Below are positions 9,141-18,306 of a stretch of 64,000 bases of DNA, in pieces (position 1 is the first letter of the stretch; each line of letters opens with the position of its first letter). The translations under genes were made by a program, and so were the position numbers. This DNA comes from Nostoc sp. UHCC 0870 (GTDB lineage Bacteria; Cyanobacteriota; Cyanobacteriia; Cyanobacteriales; Nostocaceae): NCBI RefSeq assembly GCF_022063185.1, contig NZ_CP091914.1, positions 1-64,000 of the forward strand. The letters run 5' to 3'. The notes below the pieces were generated by a model. The model worked only from the letters and a program-made list of their open reading frames with translations, was not told the origin of the DNA and searched no databases.

Positions 9141-9890
9141 TTAACTTGCTTTATCTGCTAATCGTTGTAGGGTTTGAGTGAATGGATGGTCAGGATATTG
9201 TAAACAAAATATGCCACTACTGCCCAGTTGTGCCATGTCTTCCGAAAGTGGCAATATACCTGCAACTGGAACGTTATAAGTTTTCTCTACTTTTTGCTGT
9301 AGTGATGCAAAGTCCATGCGATTTGGGGTCTTATTAATGACCATCATCATCTCGCAGACTTGCAGTTGACGAGCAATATTCACTGTTACCGCCGTGCCTT
9401 GAAAATCTTGGCGATCTGGACGAAGAGTAATAATTAATAAGTCAGAAATAGCGATAGATAGTAAAGTTTCTCGGCTTAATCCAGGGTGAGTATCAATAAA
9501 CAAGTAATCTAATTCTAACTCTTTAATTAATCTTTGAAAGCCACTATTTAGTAAACTAACGTTGTATCCTTCGCTCAAAATCTTGGCAATTTCATCAGCA
9601 TTGATACTAGAGGGTATGAGGAAAATTTTCCCCTGAGAAATTGCTAGATGAGAAGTAACATCACAGGCAGTATCTGCAATACAACTACGATTCCACAAAT
9701 AGTCATTTAAGGTTTTGCCTGCAATTGTCTTGTCAATACCAAATAAAGCATGAATACCTGGAGATTGTAAATCAGTATCTACAATTGCCACTCGCTTCTC
9801 TTGAAGTGCCATTGCTACTGCTAAATTTGCTGTTAAGTTAGATTTACCTGTTCCACCTCGAAAGGAGTGAATCACAATAATTTTAGACAT
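9141..9890 (-). CDS. ParA/MinD-like P-loop ATPase
   Basis: 249 aa starting MSKIIVIHSFRGGTGKSN, a deviant Walker A (GGTGKS) of the ParA/MinD class, with DTDLQSPG as switch I and LDYLFIDTHPG as switch II/Walker B. It is unlike the plasmid ParA at 42995-43762: it has no ParB partner and is followed directly by an AAA-like/HTH protein. ParA-like ATPases in such cyanobacterial operons are thought to act in signalling or positioning rather than replicon segregation. Function here is inferred from context. Confidence 0.75.
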   Translation of the reverse strand: MSKIIVIHSFRGGTGKSNLTANLAVAMALQEKRVAIVDTDLQSPGIHALFGIDKTIAGKTLNDYLWNRSCIADTACDVTSHLAISQGKIFLIPSSINADEIAKILSEGYNVSLLNSGFQRLIKELELDYLFIDTHPGLSRETLLSIAISDLLIITLRPDRQDFQGTAVTVNIARQLQVCEMMMVINKTPNRMDFASLQQKVEKTYNVPVAGILPLSEDMAQLGSSGIFCLQYPDHPFTQTLQRLADKAS

Positions 9891-9914
9891 AGAATACTAA
9901 TTCGTAATTCGTAA

Positions 9915-10099
9915 TTAAGATATCTTGCTATTGCCAAGGGAATTAACTTCTATTTGCAATTGTTGAAAAACTTCTTCTGGTTTAGTCTGGAAGGAAAAGG
10001 CATGGAAGCATTATTCCTTACTGCATTCTTGAAAGCAATGAGGTTAATTACATCTGCTGGGACTACTTCGATACCAAGATTAAGAGGATGTTGGGGCAT
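9915..10099 (-). pseudogene. Small conserved-looking ORF with one frameshift
   Basis: On the minus strand an ATG at 10097-10099 opens a frame reading MPQHPLNLGIEVVPADVINL, then IAFKNAVRNNASMPFPSR. After this the same frame becomes poor and stops, while the +1-shifted frame continues with KPEEVFQQLQIEVNSLGNSK and stops at 9915-9917. The two parts join into one sensible ~61-residue protein if one base is lost or gained near 9985. It lies just upstream of the ParA/MinD-like gene and may once have been the first gene of that operon. A sequencing error is possible. Confidence 0.5.
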
Positions 10100-10285
10100 G
10101 ATTTACTCCATATCATCAACGTCTGCGTTGGGAATGTGCGGATCTTTACTTTCTTAGGATGACGTGATCGCCCGACATAATGAAAGATCAGTTTTGTCAC
10201 GAAGCGGTACTTGTAAAACTGGTCTTGACGAAATATATTATTTATGATATTAAAATCTTTTTGGTAACAACAACTAATTACTCTC

Positions 10286-11185
10286 TCACCCAGGATTTGC
10301 TGGGGAGTATTCCCCAAATCGCCAACGTAGGGAAGTAGTATTCCTACTTTCCAACACTTGCTCAATAGCAAACTCTACTAAACGTTGCGCCCCTGCAAAT
10401 TCAGTTAATCTTGCCACATCCCAAATTACCTGTGCTTTACCAGTTATTTGCAAGGTATGCCCTTTTTCAAAGTCGATAAATAATAAACCTGCTTTTGGAT
10501 TTACATTTAAGTTACCGAAGGTTTGAAACATATTATTTCCAGAGTAATCGGGAAACACAAGCTGATTACTATTCACAACTTGTATAAATCCTGGAAAGCC
10601 TCCTCGGTGGGAAGCATCAGCCCCACTTTCTGGATGATAACTAGCGATGAAAAAAGTGTCGGCTTGGGTTATCCAAAGTTGATTTGTATCACTTAAACTA
10701 TCTGTGGTAAAAGCTTCAGGTTGTTCTATTGCATCAATTACCGCTTTTTCTATATGACGTACCTGGATGTATTTAGGACAGTTAAAAAATACCTGTTGAA
10801 TTTCTACTTTGATATGCTTTTGATTTACCTCTGCTTTGCCATTTAAACGTAAACGCCGACGGTTCGCTAAATCAATTACCAATAGACCAATATCATTGTT
10901 GTCATGTAGGTTTTGGTGTAGGGGATCGGTTTGTATGGGGATAGTATTAATCTGTATGGTTTGTGTGTTGAATACCTCTACAAAACCAGGTTTTCCTGTT
11001 AACAAAGATGCCCAGACTCTACCTTCTGTGTCCACTGTGCTAGCAACTGCTAATTGTTGTGTTTGCAGGAACTCCTCAGCAGGTGGTTTAATGGTGTTAC
11101 TGATGAAATGACATAGACGTTGCGCCTCTTCTCGCACACCCGCCTGAGTTTGGACTGTAATTTCTCCAAAATGAAAAGAAGACAT
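10286..11185 (-). CDS. Pyridoxamine 5'-phosphate oxidase-like FMN-binding protein
   Basis: 299 aa with two split-barrel-type halves. The first holds LAVASTVDTEGRVWASLLTG (about 45-64), and the second holds FPDYSGNNMFQTFGNLNVNPK and GLLFIDFEKGHTLQITGKAQV. The pattern 'STVD-G-WAS', then 'GLLFIDF..G..L.I.GKA' is typical of PPOX-family flavoproteins of the DUF-type cytosolic oxidoreductases. Substrate unknown. The gene has no functional link to its neighbours that I can see and seems to be transcribed alone; the next gene on the same strand is separated by a degenerate stretch. Confidence 0.75.
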   Translation of the reverse strand: MSSFHFGEITVQTQAGVREEAQRLCHFISNTIKPPAEEFLQTQQLAVASTVDTEGRVWASLLTGKPGFVEVFNTQTIQINTIPIQTDPLHQNLHDNNDIGLLVIDLANRRRLRLNGKAEVNQKHIKVEIQQVFFNCPKYIQVRHIEKAVIDAIEQPEAFTTDSLSDTNQLWITQADTFFIASYHPESGADASHRGGFPGFIQVVNSNQLVFPDYSGNNMFQTFGNLNVNPKAGLLFIDFEKGHTLQITGKAQVIWDVARLTEFAGAQRLVEFAIEQVLESRNTTSLRWRFGEYSPANPG

Positions 11186-11286
11186 TTTACTAACTCGTTA
11201 TAGTCTACGGCTAGGCTAACGGCTACATAATTTAAAGTTCCGGTCTAATAGCTAAAGTCCAGTGAAGTGGACTGGATGGAATTTCT

Positions 11287-11411
11287 GGCGTTGCTGAATA
11301 AAGGGATGATTCTTGTAGGGTAGGCCGAAAAGCCTGCCCAGAAATACAAGGGAAAGGCTGTCCGACCCATCCCACAAAATTAGTCAAATCATCCCGCAAA
11401 TATGCAACGCC
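11287..11411. mobile_element. MITE-like element with terminal inverted repeats
   Basis: About 125 bp bounded by GGCGTTGCTGAATAAAGGGA on the left and an imperfect inverted copy ending ATGCAACGCC on the right; GGGATGATT and AATCATCCC pair inside the arms. It has no ORF. GGCGTTGCTGAAT ends occur on several cyanobacterial insertion sequences, so this is probably a non-autonomous relic. The rest of the 11186-11675 gap holds the upstream region of the NB-ARC gene and no other gene. Confidence 0.6.
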
Positions 11412-11675
11412 GAATTTCTCATTGAGTCCTCTTGAGCGGGCTTGTACTATGAGACTCGGAATTGATTCCCAGGCGGGATAGATGCCCTCTTAGAAATCAC
11501 ATCGTATATTTCTTTAGTATTTCTTATATAAACTCTATTTCCCAAGATCAGTTTTGGATTGATGGGTTTAAGGATAACTGATCTTGGCGATCGCAGAATT
11601 TTATGGTATTGCGATCAATGTCACTGTTGTGTAAATATATCTATAAATAATTGCAGGTATATTAACCTAAGAATC

Positions 11676-14600
11676 GTGGCTACTCTCAAAGCTTCTCCAC
11701 AGGGACTCGCAAGAATTAAACAGGCTAGAAGTGATAAGAGTTGGTCTGTTGATGATTTTAGATGGGTAGAATTAGCCAGTGAAGTTTTAGGTGTTTGTTG
11801 GCAAGAAAATGGTGTTCTCGCTGCTGGGATATCAGAGGGAACATGGAAGCGTTTCTTGGCTGGGAAGCAAGCGATTAATGCTGAGGCTTTTAAAGCTTAC
11901 TGTCAGGTGCTGGGGTTGAATTGGGAAGAAGTGCAGGAGGGAGGACGCACCAAGGAACGAAAAGACACAGGAACAAGGAGACAAGAAGAATTTTCGTTAT
12001 CCCCTCATACTCATACAGACTGGGGTGAAGCACCTGATGTATCGATTTTTTATGGTCGAAGTGAAGAACTAGACACAGTTAAGCGATGGGTTACACAAGA
12101 AAATTGTCGCTTGATAACGCTGCTGGGAATGGGTGGAATTGGGAAAACGACACTTTCTGTAAAACTAGCGCAGGAAATTATCAACAGCGAGAAAATTTAT
12201 CTTTCCCAGTCCCCAGTCCCCAGTCCCCAGTCCCTAGTCCCCAGTCCCCAGTCCCCTGAATACATAATTTGGCGTAGTTTGCGAAACGCGCCACCAGTGG
12301 AGGATATTTTAGCGGAGTTAATTCAATTTTTATCTGGACAGCAGGAAACAAATTTATCAAATCATGTACAGGGCAGAATTTCGCTGTTACTCAAACATTT
12401 ACGTTCGTCGCGCTGTCTAATTATTTTGGATAATGCTGAGTCAATTTTACAAGCAGGCGATCGCAATGGTCGTTATCGTGCTGGATGTGAAGGTTACGGT
12501 CAATTCCTGCAATGTGTAGCAGAAACTTCCCACCAAAGTTGTTTAATTCTCACTTCACGGGAAAAACCCCAAGGACTGGCTAAGTATGAAGGTGATAGTT
12601 TACCAGTACGTTCTCTACAACTGACAGGATTACAAGAACGAGAAGGACGCGAATTATTTAATGTTAAGGGTAAATTTGCTGCTTCTTGTGACCAATGGCA
12701 AGTTTTAATTTCACGTTATGGCGGTAATCCTCTGGCTCTCAAAATTGTAGCGTCTTCCATCCGAGACTTTTTTGATGGTGATGTTTCCCAATTTCTGGAA
12801 GTTTCTCAGCAAGTTACATTCATTTTTGATGATATTCGGGACTTACTTGACCAACAGTTCCAGCGTTTAACAACTTTGGAACGAGAGATTATGTACTGGT
12901 TAGCCATCAACCGTGAACCTGTAACTTTAGCAGAGTTACAAGCCGATTTTGTCGCCAATGTCCCACCCCGTGAACTGCTAGAGTCCCTAAGTTCACTGCA
13001 AAGACGTTCTTTAATTGAAAAAAGTGCTGGAGGGTTGACTCAGCAGCCTGTAGTAATGGAGTATGTGAGCAATCATTTAATTGAGCAAGTGTGTGAGGAG
13101 ATGAGAAACTGGGGAATAGAAACGCAATCTTTCCCCCCTACTCCCTACTCCCTACTCCCTACTCCCTTATTTACTACTCATGCACTCATTAAGGCACAAG
13201 CTAAAGATTATGTGCGGGAGAGTCAAATTAGTCTGATTCTTCAGCCTCTCATCAATCAATTAATTACAGAATTTGGCAGTCTGGAAAATGTCAGTAATTG
13301 TCTAGTTCACATCCTCTCTAGGCTGCGGGGTAAGTCACCCCAAGAAACGGGCTATGCTGGAGGGAATGCTCTTAATTTGCTGCATCATGCACAAGTTGAC
13401 CTCAGTAGCTATGATTTTTCGGGGTTAACTGTTTGGCAAGCTTATCTTCAAGGCGTAAACCTCCATGATGTGAATTTTGCTAACTCAGATTTATCTCGCT
13501 GTGTATTTACGGAAACATTAGGTAATATTTTATCGGCTGCTTTTAGTCCCGATGGTGAGCCAGTTGCGGTGGACGAGTTCCCCGGCATAAGCAAACTGGC
13601 GTTAGCACCAGCGTTAGCGACGAAGGAGCGTCACCCGAAGGGTCAACTTTTAGCAACCTGCGACACCGACTGTCATGTGCGTGTATGGGAAGTGAAAACC
13701 GGGAAATTATTACTAATTTGTCGAGGACATACTAATTGGGTGCGCTTTGTAGTGTTTAGCCCAGATGGAGAAATCTTAGCAAGTTGTGGCGCAGACGAGA
13801 ATGTGAAACTTTGGAGTGTCCGCGATGGTGTTTGTATAAAAACGTTAACTGGGCATGAACATGAGGTATTTTCCGTAGCGTTTCATCCAGATGGTGAGAC
13901 TCTAGCCAGTGCAAGCGGTGACAAGACAATCAAACTTTGGGATATTCAAGATGGTAAATGCTGGCAAACGCTGACAGGACATACAGATTGGGTACGTTGC
14001 GTTGCTTTTAGTCCAGATGGTAACACTTTAGCGAGTAGTGCGGCTGACCACACGATTAAACTGTGGGATGTGTCTCAAGGTAAATGCTTGAGAACGTTGA
14101 AATCTCATACAGGATGGGTGCGTTCCGTGGCCTTTAGTGCAGATGGACAAACCTTAGCTAGTGGTAGCGGCGATCGCACAATTAAAATTTGGAATTATCA
14201 TACAGGTGAATGTCTGCAAACTTACACCGGACATACTAACAGCGTCTATTCCATTGCCTTTAGTCCTGATAGTAAAATACTGGTTAGTGGTAGTGGCGAT
14301 CGCACAATCAAACTCTGGGATTGTCAAACCAATACCTGCATCAAAACTTTACATGGACACACCAATGAAGTTTGTTCCGTCGCCTTTAGCCCAGATGGTC
14401 AAACACTAGCTTGTGTTAGTTTAGACCAAAGTGTTAGGCTCTGGAATTGTCGTACTGGTCAATGTTTGAAAGCTTGGTACGGTAACACAGATTGGGCATT
14501 ACCTGTAGCTTTTAGTCCAGATAGACAGATTTTAGCTAGTGGTAGTAACGACAAAACAGTTAAACTCTGGGATTGGCAAACTGGCAAATACATCAGCAGC

Positions 14601-15494
14601 TTAGAAGGGCATACCGATTTTATTTATGGAATTGCCTTTAGTCCAGATAGTCAAATCCTAGCCAGTGCGAGTACCGATTCCTCAGTCAGATTATGGAATA
14701 TTAGCACAGGTCAATGCTTCCAGATTTTACTCGGACATACAGATTGGGTGTATGCTGTTGCTTTTCATCCCCAAGGTCAAATCCTGGCTACTGGTAGCGC
14801 AGATTGCACAGTCAAGCTATGGGATATTAGCACAGGTCAATGTCTCAAAACCTTGAGCGAACATACCGATAAAATTCTGGGAATTGCTTGGAGTCCAGAC
14901 GGGCAAATGTTAGCTAGTGCCAGTGCAGACCAAACAGTAAAATTTTGGGAATATTCTACAGGTAGTTGTATCAAGACATTGCCAGCACATAACAATAGAG
15001 TGTATTCAGTAAATTTTAGTCCAGACGGTCAAACCATAGCCACTTGTAGCACAGATCAAACTATAAAAATATGGAATTGGCAAACTGATCAATGTCTCAA
15101 AATCTTAACTGGTCATGAAAACTGGGTATTTGCCATTGCATTTAGTCCCGATGGACAAACCCTAGCCAGTGCATCCCATGACCAAACCGTGAGAATTTGG
15201 GATGTAAATACAGGAGAATGTCGTCATGTCTGCATTGGGCATACACATCTAGTATCTTCCGTAGCCTTTAGTTTAGATGGGGAATTTATCGCTAGTGGTT
15301 CTCAAGACCAAACTGTGAGAATTTGGGATATGAAAACAGGTAAATTTGTGAGATTATTAAGGGCAAAACGGCTTTATGAGGGAATGAATATTACAGGTGT
15401 CAAAGGGTTAACAGATGCAACGATTTTGACCCTGCAATCTTTGGGTGCTGTAGTGGCATTGAGGACACTCAGGCGGAAGTTATCAATAAGCTAA
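11676..15494 (+). CDS. HTH / NB-ARC / 14x WD40 STAND protein
   Basis: I prefer the GTG at 11676 (VATLKASPQGLARIKQ) as start because this sequence is the usual N-terminus of the family; an upstream ATG at 11559 would add 39 unlikely residues. Product 1272 aa: N-terminal HTH-like region (about 1-85), NB-ARC ATPase with Walker A LLGMGGIGKTT (about 152) and CLIILDNAES as Walker B, winged-helix region, a short pentapeptide-like segment (LHDVNFANSDLSRCVF), then 14 WD40 repeats of 42 aa, enough for two seven-bladed propellers. STAND proteins of this kind are sensors that oligomerise on ligand binding. Two Pro/Ser-rich inserts and a 29-aa insert in the first WD40 repeat come from short repetitive DNA. 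Confidence 0.85.
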   Translation: MATLKASPQGLARIKQARSDKSWSVDDFRWVELASEVLGVCWQENGVLAAGISEGTWKRFLAGKQAINAEAFKAYCQVLGLNWEEVQEGGRTKERKDTGTRRQEEFSLSPHTHTDWGEAPDVSIFYGRSEELDTVKRWVTQENCRLITLLGMGGIGKTTLSVKLAQEIINSEKIYLSQSPVPSPQSLVPSPQSPEYIIWRSLRNAPPVEDILAELIQFLSGQQETNLSNHVQGRISLLLKHLRSSRCLIILDNAESILQAGDRNGRYRAGCEGYGQFLQCVAETSHQSCLILTSREKPQGLAKYEGDSLPVRSLQLTGLQEREGRELFNVKGKFAASCDQWQVLISRYGGNPLALKIVASSIRDFFDGDVSQFLEVSQQVTFIFDDIRDLLDQQFQRLTTLEREIMYWLAINREPVTLAELQADFVANVPPRELLESLSSLQRRSLIEKSAGGLTQQPVVMEYVSNHLIEQVCEEMRNWGIETQSFPPTPYSLLPTPLFTTHALIKAQAKDYVRESQISLILQPLINQLITEFGSLENVSNCLVHILSRLRGKSPQETGYAGGNALNLLHHAQVDLSSYDFSGLTVWQAYLQGVNLHDVNFANSDLSRCVFTETLGNILSAAFSPDGEPVAVDEFPGISKLALAPALATKERHPKGQLLATCDTDCHVRVWEVKTGKLLLICRGHTNWVRFVVFSPDGEILASCGADENVKLWSVRDGVCIKTLTGHEHEVFSVAFHPDGETLASASGDKTIKLWDIQDGKCWQTLTGHTDWVRCVAFSPDGNTLASSAADHTIKLWDVSQGKCLRTLKSHTGWVRSVAFSADGQTLASGSGDRTIKIWNYHTGECLQTYTGHTNSVYSIAFSPDSKILVSGSGDRTIKLWDCQTNTCIKTLHGHTNEVCSVAFSPDGQTLACVSLDQSVRLWNCRTGQCLKAWYGNTDWALPVAFSPDRQILASGSNDKTVKLWDWQTGKYISSLEGHTDFIYGIAFSPDSQILASASTDSSVRLWNISTGQCFQILLGHTDWVYAVAFHPQGQILATGSADCTVKLWDISTGQCLKTLSEHTDKILGIAWSPDGQMLASASADQTVKFWEYSTGSCIKTLPAHNNRVYSVNFSPDGQTIATCSTDQTIKIWNWQTDQCLKILTGHENWVFAIAFSPDGQTLASASHDQTVRIWDVNTGECRHVCIGHTHLVSSVAFSLDGEFIASGSQDQTVRIWDMKTGKFVRLLRAKRLYEGMNITGVKGLTDATILTLQSLGAVVALRTLRRKLSIS
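12208..12257. repeat. Tandem CCCCAGT heptamers inside the NB-ARC gene
   Basis: Six or so tandem copies of the heptamer CCCCAGT (one variant CCCTAGT) encode the linker SQSPVPSPQSLVPSPQSP. Heptamers of this type are a known class of short tandemly repeated repetitive sequence (STRR) in heterocystous cyanobacteria. A second run of CCCTACT units lies at 13136-13168 and encodes FPPTPYSLLPTP. Both keep the reading frame. Confidence 0.8.
13557..13643. repeat. 87-bp in-frame dispersed-repeat insertion in the first WD40 repeat
   Basis: Between FSPDGE and GQLLATCD, where other repeats have no extra residues, 29 residues (EPVAVDEFPGISKLALAPAL and on) are added. The DNA has the 'gcgttagcgacgaaggagcg' character of small dispersed repeats of Nostoc genomes and not of WD40 coding sequence. 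A GGT trinucleotide is present at both edges. The frame is kept, so the protein probably tolerates a loop here. Confidence 0.65.
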
Positions 15495-15937
15495 GGACTT
15501 ATCTGGCTTAACTGACTTAACTTAATTGAGTGAAACAGCAATAAAACCAATTCGCAATGGACTAACGCCCCGCTACGCTTAGAGCGTAGCTATGCCGCAG
15601 GCTTTACGCAATTAATTCAGCCACCCACATTCGCGCAGCGTCCTGCAGGGAGGGGTGGGGTTTTTACCTACTCTACGTTCCCTGCGGGACGCTTACGCGT
15701 AGCTTGCTTCTCCGAAGGAGTACGCGGAGCGAACGGAGAGAAGTACGGTATTAAACCTAACTTTTCCGATAAAACGCTCCTTTAGCTGAGAAAGAGGGCG
15801 AAAAGTTAAGTAAATCGACTCCGTGCTAAATCCTTAACTTTTATACATCGACATTAATTTCTAGAAATCCTATAAATAAATCATTGCTGAAACACAAAAT
15901 CAAATGTTGCAGCAAACTAGCATTTTATTCACTTACA
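15495..15937. other. Intergenic stretch rich in dispersed repeats
   Basis: About 440 bp after the NB-ARC gene with no supported gene. At 15568-15611 and 15672-15745 there are G+C-rich palindromic patches (for example 'gcgtagcttgcttctccgaa' and 'ggagtacgcggagcgaacgg') typical of the small palindromic repeats in Nostocales. The last 150 bp are A+T-rich and may carry the promoter of the broken DUF4278 gene. Confidence 0.5.
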
Positions 15938-16189
15938 ATGAGGCTTAATAAAATGGAAATAAATTATCAATTATTACCCTATGAGTGCGATTATCCTTTA
16001 TCTCAAGAAACAATAGCAAAAGTATCTTGAAAGTATCGTGGTGCTGCTTACAATATTAACTGTTCAGTTGTTAACAAAAATGTACCAACTCTAATTTATC
16101 GTGGCGCACTTTATATTAAAAACCAAGTTATATCTACAATTTCCCAACCACCGAGAATTTTAAAATATCGTGATGTGATTTATGCCTAA
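15938..16189 (+). pseudogene. DUF4278-family gene with an in-frame TGA
   Basis: ATG at 15938 opens a frame for 30 codons (ending SQETIAKVS), then a TGA at 16028-16030. The same frame goes on for 52 codons: KYRGAAYNINCSVVNKNVPT, later IYRGALYIKNQ and finally KYRDVIYA before TAA at 16187-16189. The triple (K/I)YRG-x-x-Y pattern is the signature of DUF4278, a cyanobacterial family of small proteins of unknown role. Since the frame after the TGA is intact, this looks like a recent nonsense mutation, or the second part could start internally. It lies 100 bp upstream of the RTX-like gene. Confidence 0.65.
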
Positions 16190-16635
16190 TTTTTCTTAAA
16201 ATCCACCAATTAAAACTAAATGTAACGCCGCTTCTACAAAGGCGGTGGTATTCCCTATTCTGCCTAAATTTACTAATCAAAGGATACTCACATGGCAACT
16301 TTTACCGTTACTACATTGAATGATGTTGTTGATCCCAATGACGGACTGTTAAGTTTACGAGAAGCTGTCACAGCAGCCGAAGCCTTACCAGGAACAGATA
16401 CGATCGCCATTAATAGCATTGCTCTACTAAATAGCCCAATTGTCATCAGACCAGGCAATAACATTAACTTCCAGGGGAATGGCACTAGCTTTACTGGCTT
16501 CAATGGACAGGGGCGCACTTCCCTATTTCTCATTGATAACAGCACCGTTACATTTAATAATTTGCAGATTAACAGGGGTCTTGCTCAAGGAGGAAACGGC
16601 AGTCGAGGCGGAGGTGGCGGTTTAGGGGCTGGAGG

Positions 16636-18306
16636 TAGGGTGTTGACTTTGTAGGAAAAGCATTAAAAAAAGTTCATACAAATTCTGCGTCGTTATCTAA
16701 GGTCGAAAATACGATTTTTCTTTTCGAGAGCATGGACTGACCAAAAACTTGAGATGACCAATCCTTAAGGTCTATATAGCGAACATTTTCTAATGCCTGT
16801 TTAACCACAGATGTGGTCAAATTCATCGTACATAAACAAATGCTTAAAATCATCTGACCTATCTGTTTGAGAGGGCATCTAGAGGAAAAATGTTTGTATT
16901 TACCAAAAATAGATTCAATGATATCAGAAGCTGCCAAAAAAGTTTTATCCTTGGGAATCTGTTCGATTTCAGTTTTTATATATAACCAAATATTTTGTGG
17001 GAAAGTTATTATCCAGAAATGTTGAATTGTTTTTTTAACTGGAATTCAGCTAGAGATTCTTGATTAATACCGTTTTGTTTAAGTTGAATTTCTAAGGCTC
17101 TGGTCATCATCACCATTTGACTCCAAATCCGGATGTCTTCTTGATAATCTTTTAACCATCCAAACTTCATAATTAATTTTTGATTGAAAATGTCCGGGTC
17201 AGAAGTTTCTGCTAATTTTTAATAAAGTCTCAATTGGACATTTCAACAGTTTCTCTGCCCAATTAATCAACTTCTCTACATTGAAATAACGACATTGAGA
17301 GCGTTGCGATGGTGGAGATATAAAGGCTAATTCGGTTTGTTGAAGTTGATGCCGACACTGATTACATTTTTGAATAAAAGATTGATATTTTTCGGAATTA
17401 GCTAGCTCATGTTTGAGTAATAAAGCCATTGCATGAGTTACATCATACGTATAAACTACATCTGGATATTTTTGTATGTAAAGCTTAATTCCTTTTTCAA
17501 TGTCACTACCATGATCTGCTATTATTTGTACTGGGCAGCCCACTTTAGTAGTTAGTTCACAAAGCTTTTGTTCAATCAATTCTCCTCTGGTCGAATCCAT
17601 GATTTCCAGTGCTAATACTTGAACATCATGGTGTTTTAATCCTCTTTTTGATGGGAAAACTTCCGATTCTAAGTATTGTTGAGATACTCCCAAAAACCAC
17701 CAAACACTTTTGCTTTCCTAATTCTACTGTTAGGTCTATAATAAAAACCCAATCACTTCGGTATTCTTTGGCTCGTTGTAGTTCATATAAACCAATTCTT
17801 CCTAACCAACTTCTCACACTACTGAAGCAGGGAGTTTTTACTTTCCTCCGCCGATGCTTCCCACTTCAAGTTATTCTCAACTCCTCGTAAGCTACTTCCA
17901 GAATCAATGCTTTGTTGTATGGCTTTTTTGTACTGTTTGAACGCTATATTGATGCCCGAACGCTGCCACCATCTCTATTTTTTCGGAATTTTCTTCCCCT
18001 TTTTTTGTCCATCAACCAAATTGGTATGAAGGATACGTAGTTCTTTTTCTGCTTTCATCGCCCGTGTTTTCCAATTCTCTCTTGAGAGCAATAAATCCCT
18101 AACTTTTACTTCTAATGCTCTGAGCTTTTTTTGTCTCTCAAGGGCTATCTCTTTCCAATTCTCTCTACTTTGTTTAAACAGACGAATTAATCGGCTGGAG
18201 GAACTTTTTAATTTATTCATTAACCACCCAACCTCAATTTGATATTTTTAGGTGTCTATCCTGTATGAAGAAATATCATCATAAGATACCCAAAGTCAAC
18301 ACCCTA
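16636..18306 (-). mobile_element. 1.67-kb insertion sequence with perfect TIRs and 9-bp target duplication
   Basis: The element starts TAGGGTGTTGACTTTG and ends with its exact inverse, CAAAGTCAACACCCTA. GGCTGGAGG is present on both sides (16627-16635 and 18307-18315) as a target-site duplication. It carries one transposase gene on the minus strand, broken into several frames. It has inserted into a Gly-rich gene. The family is not certain; TIR sequence and the RNaseH-like DDE transposase with a coiled-coil N-terminus would let ISfinder place it. Confidence 0.9.
16674..18220 (-). pseudogene. Degenerate DDE transposase of the IS
   Basis: Minus-strand pieces in different frames line up as one protein: a Lys/Arg-rich coiled coil (18220-17975, starts MNKLKSSSSRLIRLFKQSRE), a part with DWVFIIDLTVELG (17817-17626, first catalytic Asp), a part with IIADHGSDIEKG (17693-17199, second Asp) and a C-terminal part with DIIESIFGKYK (16937-16674, probable catalytic Glu). 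At least three frameshifts separate them; the second join falls between CLVVFG and VSQQYLES. The element is therefore not autonomous, yet its ends and target duplication are perfect, which suggests decay after a fairly recent insertion or mobilisation in trans. Confidence 0.75.

Noticed and set aside
10063..10371. 102-aa minus-strand frame
   Set aside because: It overlaps the end of the PPOX gene in another frame and has no sensible protein pattern.
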